Positions 35,731-45,666 of a stretch of DNA of 64,000 bases are shown piece by piece. The notes beneath the pieces are model-generated. The model ran no database searches. It saw nothing but the letters and a program-made list of their open reading frames with translations, and was not told where the DNA came from. The translations under genes and the position numbers were made by a program. The stretch's first letter is position 1. Every line of letters starts with the position of its first letter. The DNA lies in assembly GCA_023461075.1 (NCBI GenBank), contig JAEWNY010000028.1, forward strand, positions 1-64,000, written 5' to 3'. This DNA is from Pseudomonadota bacterium. GTDB lineage: Bacteria > Pseudomonadota > Gammaproteobacteria > Xanthomonadales > Xanthomonadaceae.

Positions 35731-38700
35731 TCAGAAGTCGTAGCGAACGGTGAAAGTAACCGAACGAGGACTGCCGTAGTTCAGATCCTGACCGAAGAAT
35801 CGGCTGGGAGTCGCGCGGTCCGCCGCGTAACGCATGTACGCGAACTGCGGGTCTTGTTGGTTTAGCACATTGAAGACGTCGACCTTGAAAGACAACTTCT
35901 GGTCTGCCCAGACCGGACGATACTCGGCGTTCAAGTTCACCTGATGCGTCCACGGGGTCGAACCTGACGTGCCGCGCGGCGTGAAGGTGTAATTCAGCCC
36001 GCCCGGATAGGAAGCACTCGGCGGCATGCCGCACCAGTGGTAGTAGGCACCATTGTAAGCAGGCGCGTTCGGGTCCGGATAGAAGCTTGTGCAGCTCAAC
36101 GGGCGACCGGAGGTCACGATCGCAGTGGCACCGACACGGAACTCCGGGGTCAAGCGGTAGTAACCATAGCCCTTGATCTGGTGCGCGCGATGGTTGGGGA
36201 GCAATCCATACGCTCCCTCCATCAACGTCGGGAGATCCCAATCCTGGGTGACTGACACGTCGCCTTGGCCGCCACCACCGGTGTCGAGGTCGGAATGCAG
36301 CTGACCTTCGGTGTTGCCCTTGTTCTTGGAGAAGGTGTATTCGACGCGTCCATACCAGTTGTTGGCAAAGGAGTGCTCGATATAAGCCTGGAGTGCCCAG
36401 TACTTGCGTTTTACCTTGTCGAAACCGAGCTCGTTAGCTGTGTAGGTAACCGGCACCAGGTTGCCGGACGCATCGGCCTGATAGAACGTGTTGTCGATGC
36501 CGGGGTTGAAGATGAAACATTCGCCGCTGAGTACGGGCGTGCAAGTATCGTCGATGGCGCTCTTCAAGGCGCGCCACTGACCCCGGACGCCCCAATTCAC
36601 ATTTTCGGCAAACTGATGCTGGAAGCCCAGGATGAACTCGTCCTGGTAATGCGGCTTCAAGTCCTTGGCGGCCACCACGCGCGGGTCACGCGCATTGCCA
36701 CACTCCAGATTCGAAGAAACCACGTAGGTCTCGCCCGGGCAGTTGTACCCCACGTCAGTGACCGGGATGTTGGTCAGACCGGTCGGTGCGCCGGTGACCT
36801 GATCCATGCCGGTGTAGTTGAAATATTCCACCGTGTAGAGCGAGGACGCTGCCGCGCGGGCGGCGACATTATTTGGCAGTGCCAAGTGATAGCGACCGGC
36901 ATTGCCGAACACCTTGAAGGTCGAATCACCCAAGACATCCCAACTGAAGCCCAGGCGCGGAGCCCATTGGTTCTTCTGCTCGACATAAACCTCACCGTCG
37001 CCGTTGTAGTTGGTGAAGTTTTCGTTTCGCAAACCAATCGACAGGAGGAAGTTGTCCGTAACCTGCCAGTTGTCCTGGATATAGTAGGCACGCTGCTCTG
37101 TCTTCACGTCCGCGCTGTTGGTGTAGTACTGGCGACGCACGAACCAACCACGGTTACCTTGGCCCGCAACGCCAGCGGCAGGACCGGGTGCCCCCACTCC
37201 ATGTGCGGCATCGACGGGGGTGTTGTAGTTATTGGTGGTCTGGTACACCCAGACATAACCACCCGCGTAAGAGCTCGAGCTGAACGTGTTTGCTTCAGTT
37301 ATGTCCGCGCCAAAGCGCAGATTGTGCGACCCGAGCGTCCAATCCAAGTCGATTCGGCCGCCCCGGGTCCCTTCAAAGGTGCCGTCCGCGGGGGCGTTGG
37401 CCTGGGTCTGGCAAACCCTCGCTGGGCGCTGCACGCCCGGCTTGACGCTGCTCGGGAAGCCACTGATGCGTGGGCAGGACGGGTCATAGCCGAACAGATT
37501 GACCGAATGATCGATATCCTGCTTGCCGTAAAGCACGCTCAACGACAGGTTGTCGGTGAAGTGGCCGATGTAACGGCCGACGTATAGCCTGGAGACATCC
37601 TCGTACTTGCCGCCACCGGTCTGGGTGGTGGTGTGATTGCGCGTCTGGTAGTCGAAGCTCGAATAGGCCAGATCACGCTTGGTGGCATCCTGCACGCCGG
37701 TGAACTCGACCGAATGATTGTCGTTGATCTGCCAATCCAGCTTGGCCATCCAGCGCGGATAATCATAGGTCTGCTCATACCAACCGTTGGTGGTCGGAGC
37801 GATGGTCGCAGGATTGACGCGTGTATCGTAGAGTGCCTGCGGGATAACCGCGGACACACCGCTCTGGTCGGTCTTGGTGAGGTCAGCGCTCGCATAGAAG
37901 AACAGGCGATCCTTGATGATCGGGCCTCCGGCATACAAGCCGTATTGCAGAGTCTGGGCCTTGTTGAGCTCACGCAGGTTGTAGAGTTGGCCATCGGTCG
38001 GCACCGGATCCTGGCCTGGGCCATAGAAGCCGGTATTCGGATAGAACTCGTTGCGGTAGTCGCTGCGCAAGCTGCGCGGTGTGAAATAGACCGCACCGCC
38101 GAACTTCCAGTCATTGGTACCGCGTTTGGTGGTCACCGCGATCACGCCACCGGTCGAACGGCCGTATTGCGGCCCGTAACCGCCGGTCAGGACCTCGGTC
38201 TGATCGATCGCGTCGAACGGAAGCGAGGTGAAACCGATCGCGGTGAGCGGATTGGTCACCGCATAGCCGTTGATGTAGTAGGCGTTTTCAGACGATGCCG
38301 AACCACCGAAGCTTGGCGCGTTCGAGCTGTAGCTGCTGTTGGAGATCACGCTGGGCGCCAGCAGTGCAACGCTGGCCACGGAGCGCTGCACGGGAATCTG
38401 CTGCATCTGCTCTGCGGTGAACACCGTGTTCGATGCGACACTGCTTACGTCGATTGCATTCGCGTTGTACGACGTGCCGGTCACGGTCACGGTATCCAGG
38501 TTCGAGGCGTCGGTGAAGTTCACCGCGCTACCCTGACCGACAGCGACATTCACGGTACGGGTCACGCCGTTGGAGACCACGGTGTAGCGGCCAGGCGGGA
38601 GCTGTGAGAAGTTGTAACGCCCAGCGGCGTCTGCGGTCGCCGTGCGCGAGGCACCGGTGCCTGCGCTGGTGATCGTGATCGTGTTGTTGGGCGATGTCTG

Positions 38701-38814
38701 GCCGAAGATGGAACCGACTGAACTCTGCGCCTGCACACCGCCGGCAAAGCAAAGCCCCATTGCCACTGCGAGAGCAGTTCGTTTCATCGAACTGCGCGCT
38801 ATCGTAGAAGCCAT
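35731..38814 (-). CDS. TonB-dependent receptor 1, with carboxypeptidase-regulatory-like N-terminus
   Basis: The 1027-residue protein has a signal peptide ending GGVQAQS and a carboxypeptidase-regulatory-like beta domain (ITITSAGTGASRTATADAAGRYNFSQLPPGRYTVVSNG). A probable TonB box LDTVTV follows, then the plug (AEQMQQIPVQRSVASVALLAPSV, GPQYGRSTGGVIAVTTKRGTN) and the barrel ending in VTFTVRYDF with terminal Phe. This is the Oar-like class. The substrate is unknown. The start at 38814 follows a GGGGG site; a second ATG lies nine codons on. It is a paralogue of receptor 2 and shares its promoter sequence. Confidence 0.9.
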   Translation of the reverse strand: MASTIARSSMKRTALAVAMGLCFAGGVQAQSSVGSIFGQTSPNNTITITSAGTGASRTATADAAGRYNFSQLPPGRYTVVSNGVTRTVNVAVGQGSAVNFTDASNLDTVTVTGTSYNANAIDVSSVASNTVFTAEQMQQIPVQRSVASVALLAPSVISNSSYSSNAPSFGGSASSENAYYINGYAVTNPLTAIGFTSLPFDAIDQTEVLTGGYGPQYGRSTGGVIAVTTKRGTNDWKFGGAVYFTPRSLRSDYRNEFYPNTGFYGPGQDPVPTDGQLYNLRELNKAQTLQYGLYAGGPIIKDRLFFYASADLTKTDQSGVSAVIPQALYDTRVNPATIAPTTNGWYEQTYDYPRWMAKLDWQINDNHSVEFTGVQDATKRDLAYSSFDYQTRNHTTTQTGGGKYEDVSRLYVGRYIGHFTDNLSLSVLYGKQDIDHSVNLFGYDPSCPRISGFPSSVKPGVQRPARVCQTQANAPADGTFEGTRGGRIDLDWTLGSHNLRFGADITEANTFSSSSYAGGYVWVYQTTNNYNTPVDAAHGVGAPGPAAGVAGQGNRGWFVRRQYYTNSADVKTEQRAYYIQDNWQVTDNFLLSIGLRNENFTNYNGDGEVYVEQKNQWAPRLGFSWDVLGDSTFKVFGNAGRYHLALPNNVAARAAASSLYTVEYFNYTGMDQVTGAPTGLTNIPVTDVGYNCPGETYVVSSNLECGNARDPRVVAAKDLKPHYQDEFILGFQHQFAENVNWGVRGQWRALKSAIDDTCTPVLSGECFIFNPGIDNTFYQADASGNLVPVTYTANELGFDKVKRKYWALQAYIEHSFANNWYGRVEYTFSKNKGNTEGQLHSDLDTGGGGQGDVSVTQDWDLPTLMEGAYGLLPNHRAHQIKGYGYYRLTPEFRVGATAIVTSGRPLSCTSFYPDPNAPAYNGAYYHWCGMPPSASYPGGLNYTFTPRGTSGSTPWTHQVNLNAEYRPVWADQKLSFKVDVFNVLNQQDPQFAYMRYAADRATPSRFFGQDLNYGSPRSVTFTVRYDF

Positions 38815-38891
38815 TTTGTGTACCCCCGAAGTTGATTGAATGTGAGCGTCCGCACGCCAGCAAAAAGCAGTGCTTTTCACCCGACGACCCG

Positions 38892-38921
38892 ACTATAGAG
38901 CATGCAACAAAACTTTAACAA
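38892..38921 (-). promoter_or_regulatory. Promoter of receptor 1
   Basis: On the minus strand, TTGTTA and TATAGT are 18 bases apart, inside the block CCCTTGTTAAAGTTTTGTTG. The same boxes, spacing and flanks occur before receptor 2. The leader is about 70 bases. Confidence 0.7.
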
Positions 38922-38984
38922 GGGCGTCATGCGTATTCATCAAACGGATTCAATGGGACGAATGCCACTGCCTTAACCGCCGCC

Positions 38985-39022
38985 AAAAAGTAAACCCGGC
39001 TTCCTTCGGAAGCCGGGTTTAC
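38985..39022 (-). terminator. Intrinsic terminator downstream of receptor 2
   Basis: A perfect 14-bp stem (GTAAACCCGGCTTC with its complement, loop of five bases) is followed on the minus strand by TTTTT. Confidence 0.9.
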
Positions 39023-39073
39023 CTTCATCAACAGAACCGACGGCCGTGGGTTCGGCCGCCGGTACCCTACTGC

Positions 39074-42000
39074 TTACCAGTCGTACGATGCGGTGAACAC
39101 CACCGTACGCGGCTCCTGGCGACCGATCGGCAACATATAGGTGTTCGATACCGTGTACGGATCGTCTTCGGACGTCACATCAACTTGCAAGGTTTGCTGG
39201 TCATTGAGCACGTTGCGCACCTGCAGGCCGAGGGCCAGCTTCTTGTCGGCAAAATTCGGACGGTAGGTCAGGCCGAGGTCAAGCCACTTCGCCCATGGCG
39301 TACGCCTGCTGCCGGGAGATGCGATGCTTCCGAAGCAGGTGTGGTAGCTGGCCCCGTAAGCGATCGGATCCGCAGCGGGCGAACCTTCGTCGATGCTGCC
39401 ATCCGGGTTGAAGTAGCCCAAGCAGCTGATCGGGCCACCCGAAACGATGCGCACGTTGGCACCGACCAGCAACTCTTCGGTCAGTTGCAGGCTGCCGCGC
39501 GCCTTCAGCTGGTGGCGACGGTCGTTGGCGAGGAAGCCATAGGCATACGTCATCATCTCCGCCGCATCCCAGTCTTGGGTCTTGGAGATGTTGGTCTGAC
39601 CGAACTCCGACTTGACCTGACCTTCCATGTTGCCGCGGCTGCGGCTGAAAGTGTAATCAAGGCGCGCTTCCCACCTCCCGTCGAACGGACGTTCCAGATA
39701 GATATCCAGCGCCGTGTACTTGCGCTTCATTTTGTCCGGGAAACGCCAATCGGCCTGCGACATGGTGAATTCGCTGCGCGTGCCGGTCGGATTGCCAGCC
39801 GCATCGGTGTTGCCGACACTGAAAGTGTTGGTGCCTCCGGGATTGAACATGTAGCAATACGGCAGGGCCATGTACTGGCCGGATGCGTTGCGGGCCAGAT
39901 AACCATTGCCGAACGGATCCACCAGTTCCAGCCCGTTTGCATCGGCAAAGGTATACGGGTCGCAAATGTCGTCCACTGCCGATTTCAGATCACGGAACGT
40001 GAGCTTGGCACCCAGCATCAGACGCTCGGTGATCATGTTCTCGAAGCCGAGGATGTACTCGTCCTGATACATGTTCTTGAGGTCGGAAGGCGCAAACGAC
40101 CTGACATCCACGGCAGTGCCGTACTCGCCATTCGACGAGACCGGGCGCGGTGTACCGCCGTCCAGGCGCGGCACCGGAGTCAAACCGGTCGGCGAGCCGT
40201 CAGCGGCGATGCCCGTATAGGTGAAGTACTCGTTGGTGAAGGTCGATGCCGACGCGCCGCGAATCGCGACGTTGTTGGGCATGGCAAGGAAGTAACGGCC
40301 GGCGTTACCGAACACCTTCATCGACGAGTTACCGAACACATCCCAGGCAAAGCCCAGACGCGGCGCCCACTGGTCCTTGGCATCGAGGTAACTCTCGCCC
40401 GCATCGTTCTTGTTGGTGAACTGATCATTGCGGAGGCCGAGCGACAAAAGGAAGTTGTCGGTGACCTGCCAGCGGTCCTCGATATACCAAGCCTTCTGCT
40501 GCAGTGACATTGCAGTCGCGGTTTCGAATACGCGATTGTTGACGTAGTAGCCGTTCGGATTGGCCGCAGTGACCGCACTGCCCACGCCCAAGGTCGGCGC
40601 GATGTTGTTGACGGTACGCCCGTAGATCCAGCGCGGGGCGATCATGTCCACGCCCTCGTTTTTCGAGGTGAACTCGATGTTGTCGATGCCGACGGTCAGC
40701 GTGTGGTCGCCCAGTGCCCATTCCAGGTCAGCACGCAGACCCTCGGTTTCGTTGACCGAATCGGTAATGCCATGCGCAGCCTGTGCATTGCGGATAGGTG
40801 TACCCCCGTTGAGTGCCGGGTTCTGCAGCGTCGGGCTGCTGATCCAGGGCATACCGGGAATGACCGAGCTTAGGTAGTTCTCCATCTTGCTGCGACCGTA
40901 TGTCGCACTGAACGTCAGGTTGTCGGTGAGCCAGCCGGTGTATTTGGCGATCGCGTAGCGGTTGGTACGCTCGAATTCATCCACGGTCGACATGCGGGCA
41001 CCGACTGCCCCGGTGTCGAAATCGTAAGCATTGAACACGCCGTTGCGATCGGTCTTCTCACCCAGATAGGTCAATTCGACCAAGTGGTTGTCGGTGATGT
41101 TCCAGTCGATCTTGCCGTACAGCTTGGGCACTTTCTGGGTGCGCTCGCGCTGGCCGGGCAAATTGCCCAACGCATTGGGAGTCGCGACTGCCTTGTTCTG
41201 TTCCATCTCACCGGCCACGAAGAAGAACAACCGGTCTTGCACGATCGGACCACCAACGTAGGCGCTGTAGGAGTGGCCCCAACTGGTGTCGTCCTTGCCG
41301 CGATAGAACAACGTACCAGGCACATCAGGGTCGGTGTATTCCCACTGGCAGCGTTGTGTACCCCCGGCACCGCAGGTGCTTGGCAAAGCCGGGTTGGCGT
41401 TGGGGCCAGCCAGGTCGATGTTCGGGAACATCAGGTCTTCGCGCTCTCCACGGAGGCTCTTCGGTGTGTAGGTCACCTGTCCACCGAACTGCCACTCGTT
41501 GGTACCGCGCCTGCCGTTCTGGTTGATCACGCCGCCGGCCGAGCGACCGTATTTGGCGCCATAACCACCGATGAAGGTTTCCTGCTGCTCGATCGCGCCG
41601 TACGGCAGCATGAAGCCACCCATGTTGGAAACCGGCTCACCGGTGAAGTAGCCGTTGACGTAATACGAGTTCTCGGAAACGCCTGAGCCACCGAATGAAA
41701 CCAGTCCGCCGAAGAAGCCGGAAGCGCCACTGACCGCACCCGGTGCGAGCAAAGCGATCGCCTCGGCCGAACGGGCCAATGGCAGGCGCTCCAGCTGATC
41801 GGCAGTGACGATGCTGCGGGTATCGACCGCTCGGGTGTCGATCGCCGGGACGCTCGATCCCCTGACCGTGACAGTATCCAACGATCCGCCGGTACCGCTG
41901 CCACCGAATGAAACATCCGAAGCCGCGCCGGCGAGCACGGTGACTTCACGAGTGCCGACCACTTGACCGTCGCGCTCCGCAGTCACTGTGTACCTGCCCA

Positions 42001-42217
42001 CCGGAAGAGTGGAAATGTTGTATCGGCCACTTGAGTCGACCGAAACAGTACGGGTCAACCCACTGGCATTGCGGACCGTGACGGTAGTGCCGGCAGGCAC
42101 GCTACCAAAAACATTACCCGTGGTGCTCTGCGCCTGCACCGCTCCGGCGAAGCACACACCCATCGCTAGGACGAGCGCACTCCGCTTGAGCGAGCGGCCG
42201 ATATCTTTGGAAGACAT
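39074..42217 (-). CDS. TonB-dependent receptor 2, with carboxypeptidase-regulatory-like N-terminus
   Basis: The 1047-residue outer-membrane receptor is built like receptor 1. The signal peptide ends AGAVQAQS. A regulatory-like domain (TVTVRNASGLTRTVSVDSSGRYNISTLPVGRYTVTAERDG) precedes LDTVTVRGSS as TonB box, the plug (ADQLERLPLARSAEAIALLAPGAV, GAKYGRSAGGVINQNGRRGTN) and a long barrel that ends VVFTASYDW. It should import a large substrate with TonB energy; I cannot name it. The start at 42217 follows a GGGAG site. Its own promoter and terminator make it monocistronic. Confidence 0.9.
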   Translation of the reverse strand: MSSKDIGRSLKRSALVLAMGVCFAGAVQAQSTTGNVFGSVPAGTTVTVRNASGLTRTVSVDSSGRYNISTLPVGRYTVTAERDGQVVGTREVTVLAGAASDVSFGGSGTGGSLDTVTVRGSSVPAIDTRAVDTRSIVTADQLERLPLARSAEAIALLAPGAVSGASGFFGGLVSFGGSGVSENSYYVNGYFTGEPVSNMGGFMLPYGAIEQQETFIGGYGAKYGRSAGGVINQNGRRGTNEWQFGGQVTYTPKSLRGEREDLMFPNIDLAGPNANPALPSTCGAGGTQRCQWEYTDPDVPGTLFYRGKDDTSWGHSYSAYVGGPIVQDRLFFFVAGEMEQNKAVATPNALGNLPGQRERTQKVPKLYGKIDWNITDNHLVELTYLGEKTDRNGVFNAYDFDTGAVGARMSTVDEFERTNRYAIAKYTGWLTDNLTFSATYGRSKMENYLSSVIPGMPWISSPTLQNPALNGGTPIRNAQAAHGITDSVNETEGLRADLEWALGDHTLTVGIDNIEFTSKNEGVDMIAPRWIYGRTVNNIAPTLGVGSAVTAANPNGYYVNNRVFETATAMSLQQKAWYIEDRWQVTDNFLLSLGLRNDQFTNKNDAGESYLDAKDQWAPRLGFAWDVFGNSSMKVFGNAGRYFLAMPNNVAIRGASASTFTNEYFTYTGIAADGSPTGLTPVPRLDGGTPRPVSSNGEYGTAVDVRSFAPSDLKNMYQDEYILGFENMITERLMLGAKLTFRDLKSAVDDICDPYTFADANGLELVDPFGNGYLARNASGQYMALPYCYMFNPGGTNTFSVGNTDAAGNPTGTRSEFTMSQADWRFPDKMKRKYTALDIYLERPFDGRWEARLDYTFSRSRGNMEGQVKSEFGQTNISKTQDWDAAEMMTYAYGFLANDRRHQLKARGSLQLTEELLVGANVRIVSGGPISCLGYFNPDGSIDEGSPAADPIAYGASYHTCFGSIASPGSRRTPWAKWLDLGLTYRPNFADKKLALGLQVRNVLNDQQTLQVDVTSEDDPYTVSNTYMLPIGRQEPRTVVFTASYDW

Positions 42218-42286
42218 AAGTAACTCCCGAGCATTAAAACGTTGAGAGGAGAGAAATAACCCGACCCTCAAAGAGCCGGCGTCCCG

Positions 42287-42316
42287 ACTATACGCTCGGC
42301 AACAAATCTTTAACAA
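42287..42316 (-). promoter_or_regulatory. Promoter of receptor 2
   Basis: On the minus strand, TTGTTA and TATAGT are 18 bases apart within CCCTTGTTAAAGATTTGTTG, followed by CGGG after the -10 box. The match to the receptor 1 promoter includes spacing, the TTTGTTGC stretch and the GTCGGG downstream flank. Confidence 0.7.
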
Positions 42317-42377
42317 GGGGGTAACGGCGTATTTACGAATCGAGCCTGATATCAGCCGGCCGGCCATGCAACGGTCC

Positions 42378-42406
42378 AAAAAGAAAGGGCCCTGTCGCCA
42401 GGGCCC
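42378..42406 (-). terminator. Intrinsic terminator downstream of receptor 3
   Basis: An 8-bp stem GGGCCCTG/CAGGGCCC with a four-base loop is followed on the minus strand by TTTCTTTTT. Confidence 0.88.
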
Positions 42407-42435
42407 TCCTTCACAACATCAACTCTACGGATCGA

Positions 42436-45400
42436 TCAGAAGCGCTGGGTGTACTTGAAGTACCAGAAGCGACCGATGTCGAACGCACCGTCATAGACGA
42501 AGTTAGAGTTCGGCTGGCTGTACATCACCGGGCCATAACGATCGAAGACGTTGTTGGCACCCAAGGCGATCGTGGCATTCCACGGGGCCTGGATGCGCAT
42601 CTGCACGTCATTGAAGGTGACCGAGCCGGTGCGATTGCGACGCGACAGCGAGCTTGCGGGGCTGCCATCCGCGTTCAAAGCGCCGGTCGGGGCGTAGGTG
42701 ATCTCGTTGCACTCCAGGTGCGCCACCGTCACCGGCGGAACGCCCGCAGCCAAATTCGCTGCGCTGGTCGGGGTGAAGTAGGAGCAGGACTCCTTGGCCG
42801 ACGAGTAGTAACGCGCCGCCCAGCTGAAGCCCAGGATGCCGCGTTCCCAGCTGAGGTTGGCGTTGGAGCGGATGCGCGGGAAGCCGGCGAAACCGACGCT
42901 GGAGAGCGGGTAGCGCGGGTCGTTGGTCGAGATCAGCACGTCCTTGGCGGTGTAGGTGCTCATCCACGCGAGGCGGAAGTCACCCATCGCAGCCGAGTTC
43001 CAGCGATAGGTCACGTCGAAATCGTAACCTTCCACTTCACGGTAACCGGCGTTGCGGTTGCCGAACGAAACGGTCGGGATGCCAGTGACCGGGTCGCGGG
43101 TGAACAGTGCCGGCGCACAACGCGAGGCGATGCCCTGCACGTAGCAGTCGGCAAGGACCAGCGACGGGGTATCGCCCACGATGGTGTCCTCGACGCGGAT
43201 CTTCCACCAATCCAGAGCAAAGTTGAGGTTCTGAGCGAAGGTCGGGCTCCAGACCACGCCCACCGTCTTGCTCTTCGAGGTCTCGGGGGTCAGGGTCGGG
43301 TTCGAGCCGCTGGTGAACGCCACCGGCGTCTGCGCCGGAACCGTGCCTACCGGGTTGAAGCCCTGACCCAACTGGCGATAGGTCGCCGCCAGTGCGCCCA
43401 AGGCGCCGTTGCCACCCACACCATTGGCGCAATTGGTGCGCACCGTTGCATTGCTCGCGGCCGCACCGTAGACGGTGTCACACGGATCGGTGAAGGTCGA
43501 GAAGGTCTGTGAACCGCCGTTGTAGAGGTCGGAAATGGTCGGCGCACGGAAGCCGTCGGCCACAGTTGCGCGGAACATCAGCTGGTCGATCGGCTTCCAG
43601 CGCAGGCCGAACTTGTTGTTGGTGGTGTTGCCGAAGGTGTCGTACTTGGAATAGCGCGTCGCACCGTTCAGCACCAGCTCCTGGGCAAACGGGACGTCAC
43701 GCAGGACCGGAACCTCCAGCTCGAGGTACGCTTCTTGCACCTTGTAGCCACCACGGGTCGGACCACCGGCCAGGTTGGTCGAGCCAGCGGTCACGGCCAG
43801 CGCGTCCGGGGTGAACTTGCCGCTTTCCTTGCGCTGCTCAAGCCCGAAGGCGAACGCCAGATCGCCGGCCGGCAGCGTCACGATCGGGCCGGTCAGGTTG
43901 GCATACATCACTTCGGTCTTGGTTTCGCCGGTCGAGTGCTCTTCCTGGAACAGGAAGTTCTGCAGCGCGGTGTTGCCGGTCAAGCCACCCTGCCCGACGC
44001 GCCCTTCATCCAGGAACGGGTTGAACGGCACGCACTGGCTGAGCGGAATCGGTGCGGCTGCCGTGCCGCACTGCACCTGGCCCTGGGCGTTGAGGAACGA
44101 GGGACCGACCGCGGCGCGGGTGTTGGCAAGGTTGAGGTTGCCGGAGGTCGCTTGGGTCAGGCTGTTGCGGTTGTGCAGGTAGCCGACATCCCAATCGAAA
44201 GTACGACCCCACAGATCGAAATCACCGGCGAATTCGCCGTTGAAGCGATAGGTGTTCAACTCGGCCGAGGTCACGCGCGGCACTTCCCAGGTCCGGCGCC
44301 ACCAGCTGGAGATGTCTGCACCGGTCGGATTGAAGTAGCTGTTGGCAGCCATCGGCGTACCGAACGAAGCCGCCTGCATCGGATAACCGGCGATGCTGCG
44401 CGAGGACACGCGGTTGGAGTACATCAGGTTGGTGCGGAAGCGCACGCGGTCGGTGAACTGGTAGGTGCCGTCCAGATACAGCGACTTAGTCGACAGCGGC
44501 ACACGGATGTGCATCTGCTCGTTGGAATTCGACTTGTCGGCGATCACACCCGGTGTACAAACATTCGGGCCCGGAGCTGCCGCGCTGTTGGGCAAGCAGG
44601 TGCCGGTCACCGTGTTCTGCAGACGCCAGGACGAGGGAAGGCGCGGATCGGCGCCATCGATCACCACCACGCGGTTGCCGTTGGCGATGCCCGCGATCGG
44701 ATTGCCTGCGCTGGTGACAAAGCCACCCTTTTGACCCACGACGGTCCAGCCATCGGTCGGGTGATAGGGGCCACGCGGGAACGCGGTGACGGCGCGGTCC
44801 TTCGCCCACACTTCGTCTTCCTTGGTCCACTCGGCGGCGGCGGTCAGTGAACCGCGATCGCCACCGAAGCCCATGACCAGATCGCCACGGGTGATGGCGC
44901 CATCACCCCTGCTGTACTGGCCGTAGTAGGCGCTGGCGGCTGCGCCCTCGTAATTTGTGCGCGTGATGACGTTGATCACGCCCGAAATCGCATCGGAACC
45001 ATAGACCGCGGACGCGCCATCCTTCAGCACTTCGATGCGCTCGACGGCGGCAGCCGGGATCGTGGAGATGTCGGCCAGGCCGGCGGTGGTGATGCCCAGG
45101 CGCTTGCCGTTGAGCAGAACCAGGGTGCGAGCGGCGCCCAGGTTGCGCAGGCTGATGTAGGTACCGCCAACGTTCTCACCGGAAGAAAGCGGCGCAGCGC
45201 GGCTGATCGGCGGGGTGCCGGTCGAGGTCACATTCTGCAGGATGTCGCCGACCGACTGGAAGCCCTGCTTCTCGATCTCCTGGCGGGTGATGAAGGTCAC
45301 CGGCTGGGCGGTTTCGATGTCGACCTGACGGATACGCGAGCCGGTCACTTCGATGCGGTCGAGCGACCTGGGCTCTTCCTGGGTCTGGGGTTCTTGGGTC

Positions 45401-45489
45401 TGCGCAAGCGCATTGCCCGCGACCAGCGAGGCGGTGCCGACAAAGAGGGCGAACTGGATCGCACTCGTCAGCTTCTTGGTATTCAACAT
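42436..45489 (-). CDS. TonB-dependent receptor 3
   Basis: The 1017-residue receptor has a signal peptide (FALFVGTASLVAGNALAQT), a TonB box-like LDRIEVTGSRIR, a plug with QPVTFITRQEIEKQGFQSVGDILQNV, VLLNGKRLG, IPAAAVERIEVLKDGASAVYGSDAISGVINVITR, and a barrel ending in FWYFKYTQRF with terminal Phe. Unlike receptors 1 and 2 it lacks the regulatory-like N-domain; it belongs to the general TonB-receptor class common in xanthomonads for carbohydrate or other nutrients. The ATG at 45489 follows GGAGAG. Possible promoter boxes TTGCTG and TATCGT lie about 100 bases upstream but are weak. Confidence 0.92.
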   Translation of the reverse strand: MLNTKKLTSAIQFALFVGTASLVAGNALAQTQEPQTQEEPRSLDRIEVTGSRIRQVDIETAQPVTFITRQEIEKQGFQSVGDILQNVTSTGTPPISRAAPLSSGENVGGTYISLRNLGAARTLVLLNGKRLGITTAGLADISTIPAAAVERIEVLKDGASAVYGSDAISGVINVITRTNYEGAAASAYYGQYSRGDGAITRGDLVMGFGGDRGSLTAAAEWTKEDEVWAKDRAVTAFPRGPYHPTDGWTVVGQKGGFVTSAGNPIAGIANGNRVVVIDGADPRLPSSWRLQNTVTGTCLPNSAAAPGPNVCTPGVIADKSNSNEQMHIRVPLSTKSLYLDGTYQFTDRVRFRTNLMYSNRVSSRSIAGYPMQAASFGTPMAANSYFNPTGADISSWWRRTWEVPRVTSAELNTYRFNGEFAGDFDLWGRTFDWDVGYLHNRNSLTQATSGNLNLANTRAAVGPSFLNAQGQVQCGTAAAPIPLSQCVPFNPFLDEGRVGQGGLTGNTALQNFLFQEEHSTGETKTEVMYANLTGPIVTLPAGDLAFAFGLEQRKESGKFTPDALAVTAGSTNLAGGPTRGGYKVQEAYLELEVPVLRDVPFAQELVLNGATRYSKYDTFGNTTNNKFGLRWKPIDQLMFRATVADGFRAPTISDLYNGGSQTFSTFTDPCDTVYGAAASNATVRTNCANGVGGNGALGALAATYRQLGQGFNPVGTVPAQTPVAFTSGSNPTLTPETSKSKTVGVVWSPTFAQNLNFALDWWKIRVEDTIVGDTPSLVLADCYVQGIASRCAPALFTRDPVTGIPTVSFGNRNAGYREVEGYDFDVTYRWNSAAMGDFRLAWMSTYTAKDVLISTNDPRYPLSSVGFAGFPRIRSNANLSWERGILGFSWAARYYSSAKESCSYFTPTSAANLAAGVPPVTVAHLECNEITYAPTGALNADGSPASSLSRRNRTGSVTFNDVQMRIQAPWNATIALGANNVFDRYGPVMYSQPNSNFVYDGAFDIGRFWYFKYTQRF

Positions 45490-45666
45490 TTGGGGTCTCT
45501 CCAGAGAGTCGCAAGTAGGCCAGCCAGTACGGCGCGGCTTTCCGGAGCATAACGCAAATTTCACGATACGGGAAAGCTCAGGTTCAGCAACCCCTATTCA
45601 TCAACCCGTTGTTGCGCATTTGTTCAGATCACGTCACAACTTCGTGATACACACGCCCAAGTATGG

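Noticed and set aside
35482..35743. Short open frames in the gap before receptor 1
   Set aside because: They have no ribosome site and no recognisable protein sequence, and one runs through the terminator hairpin.
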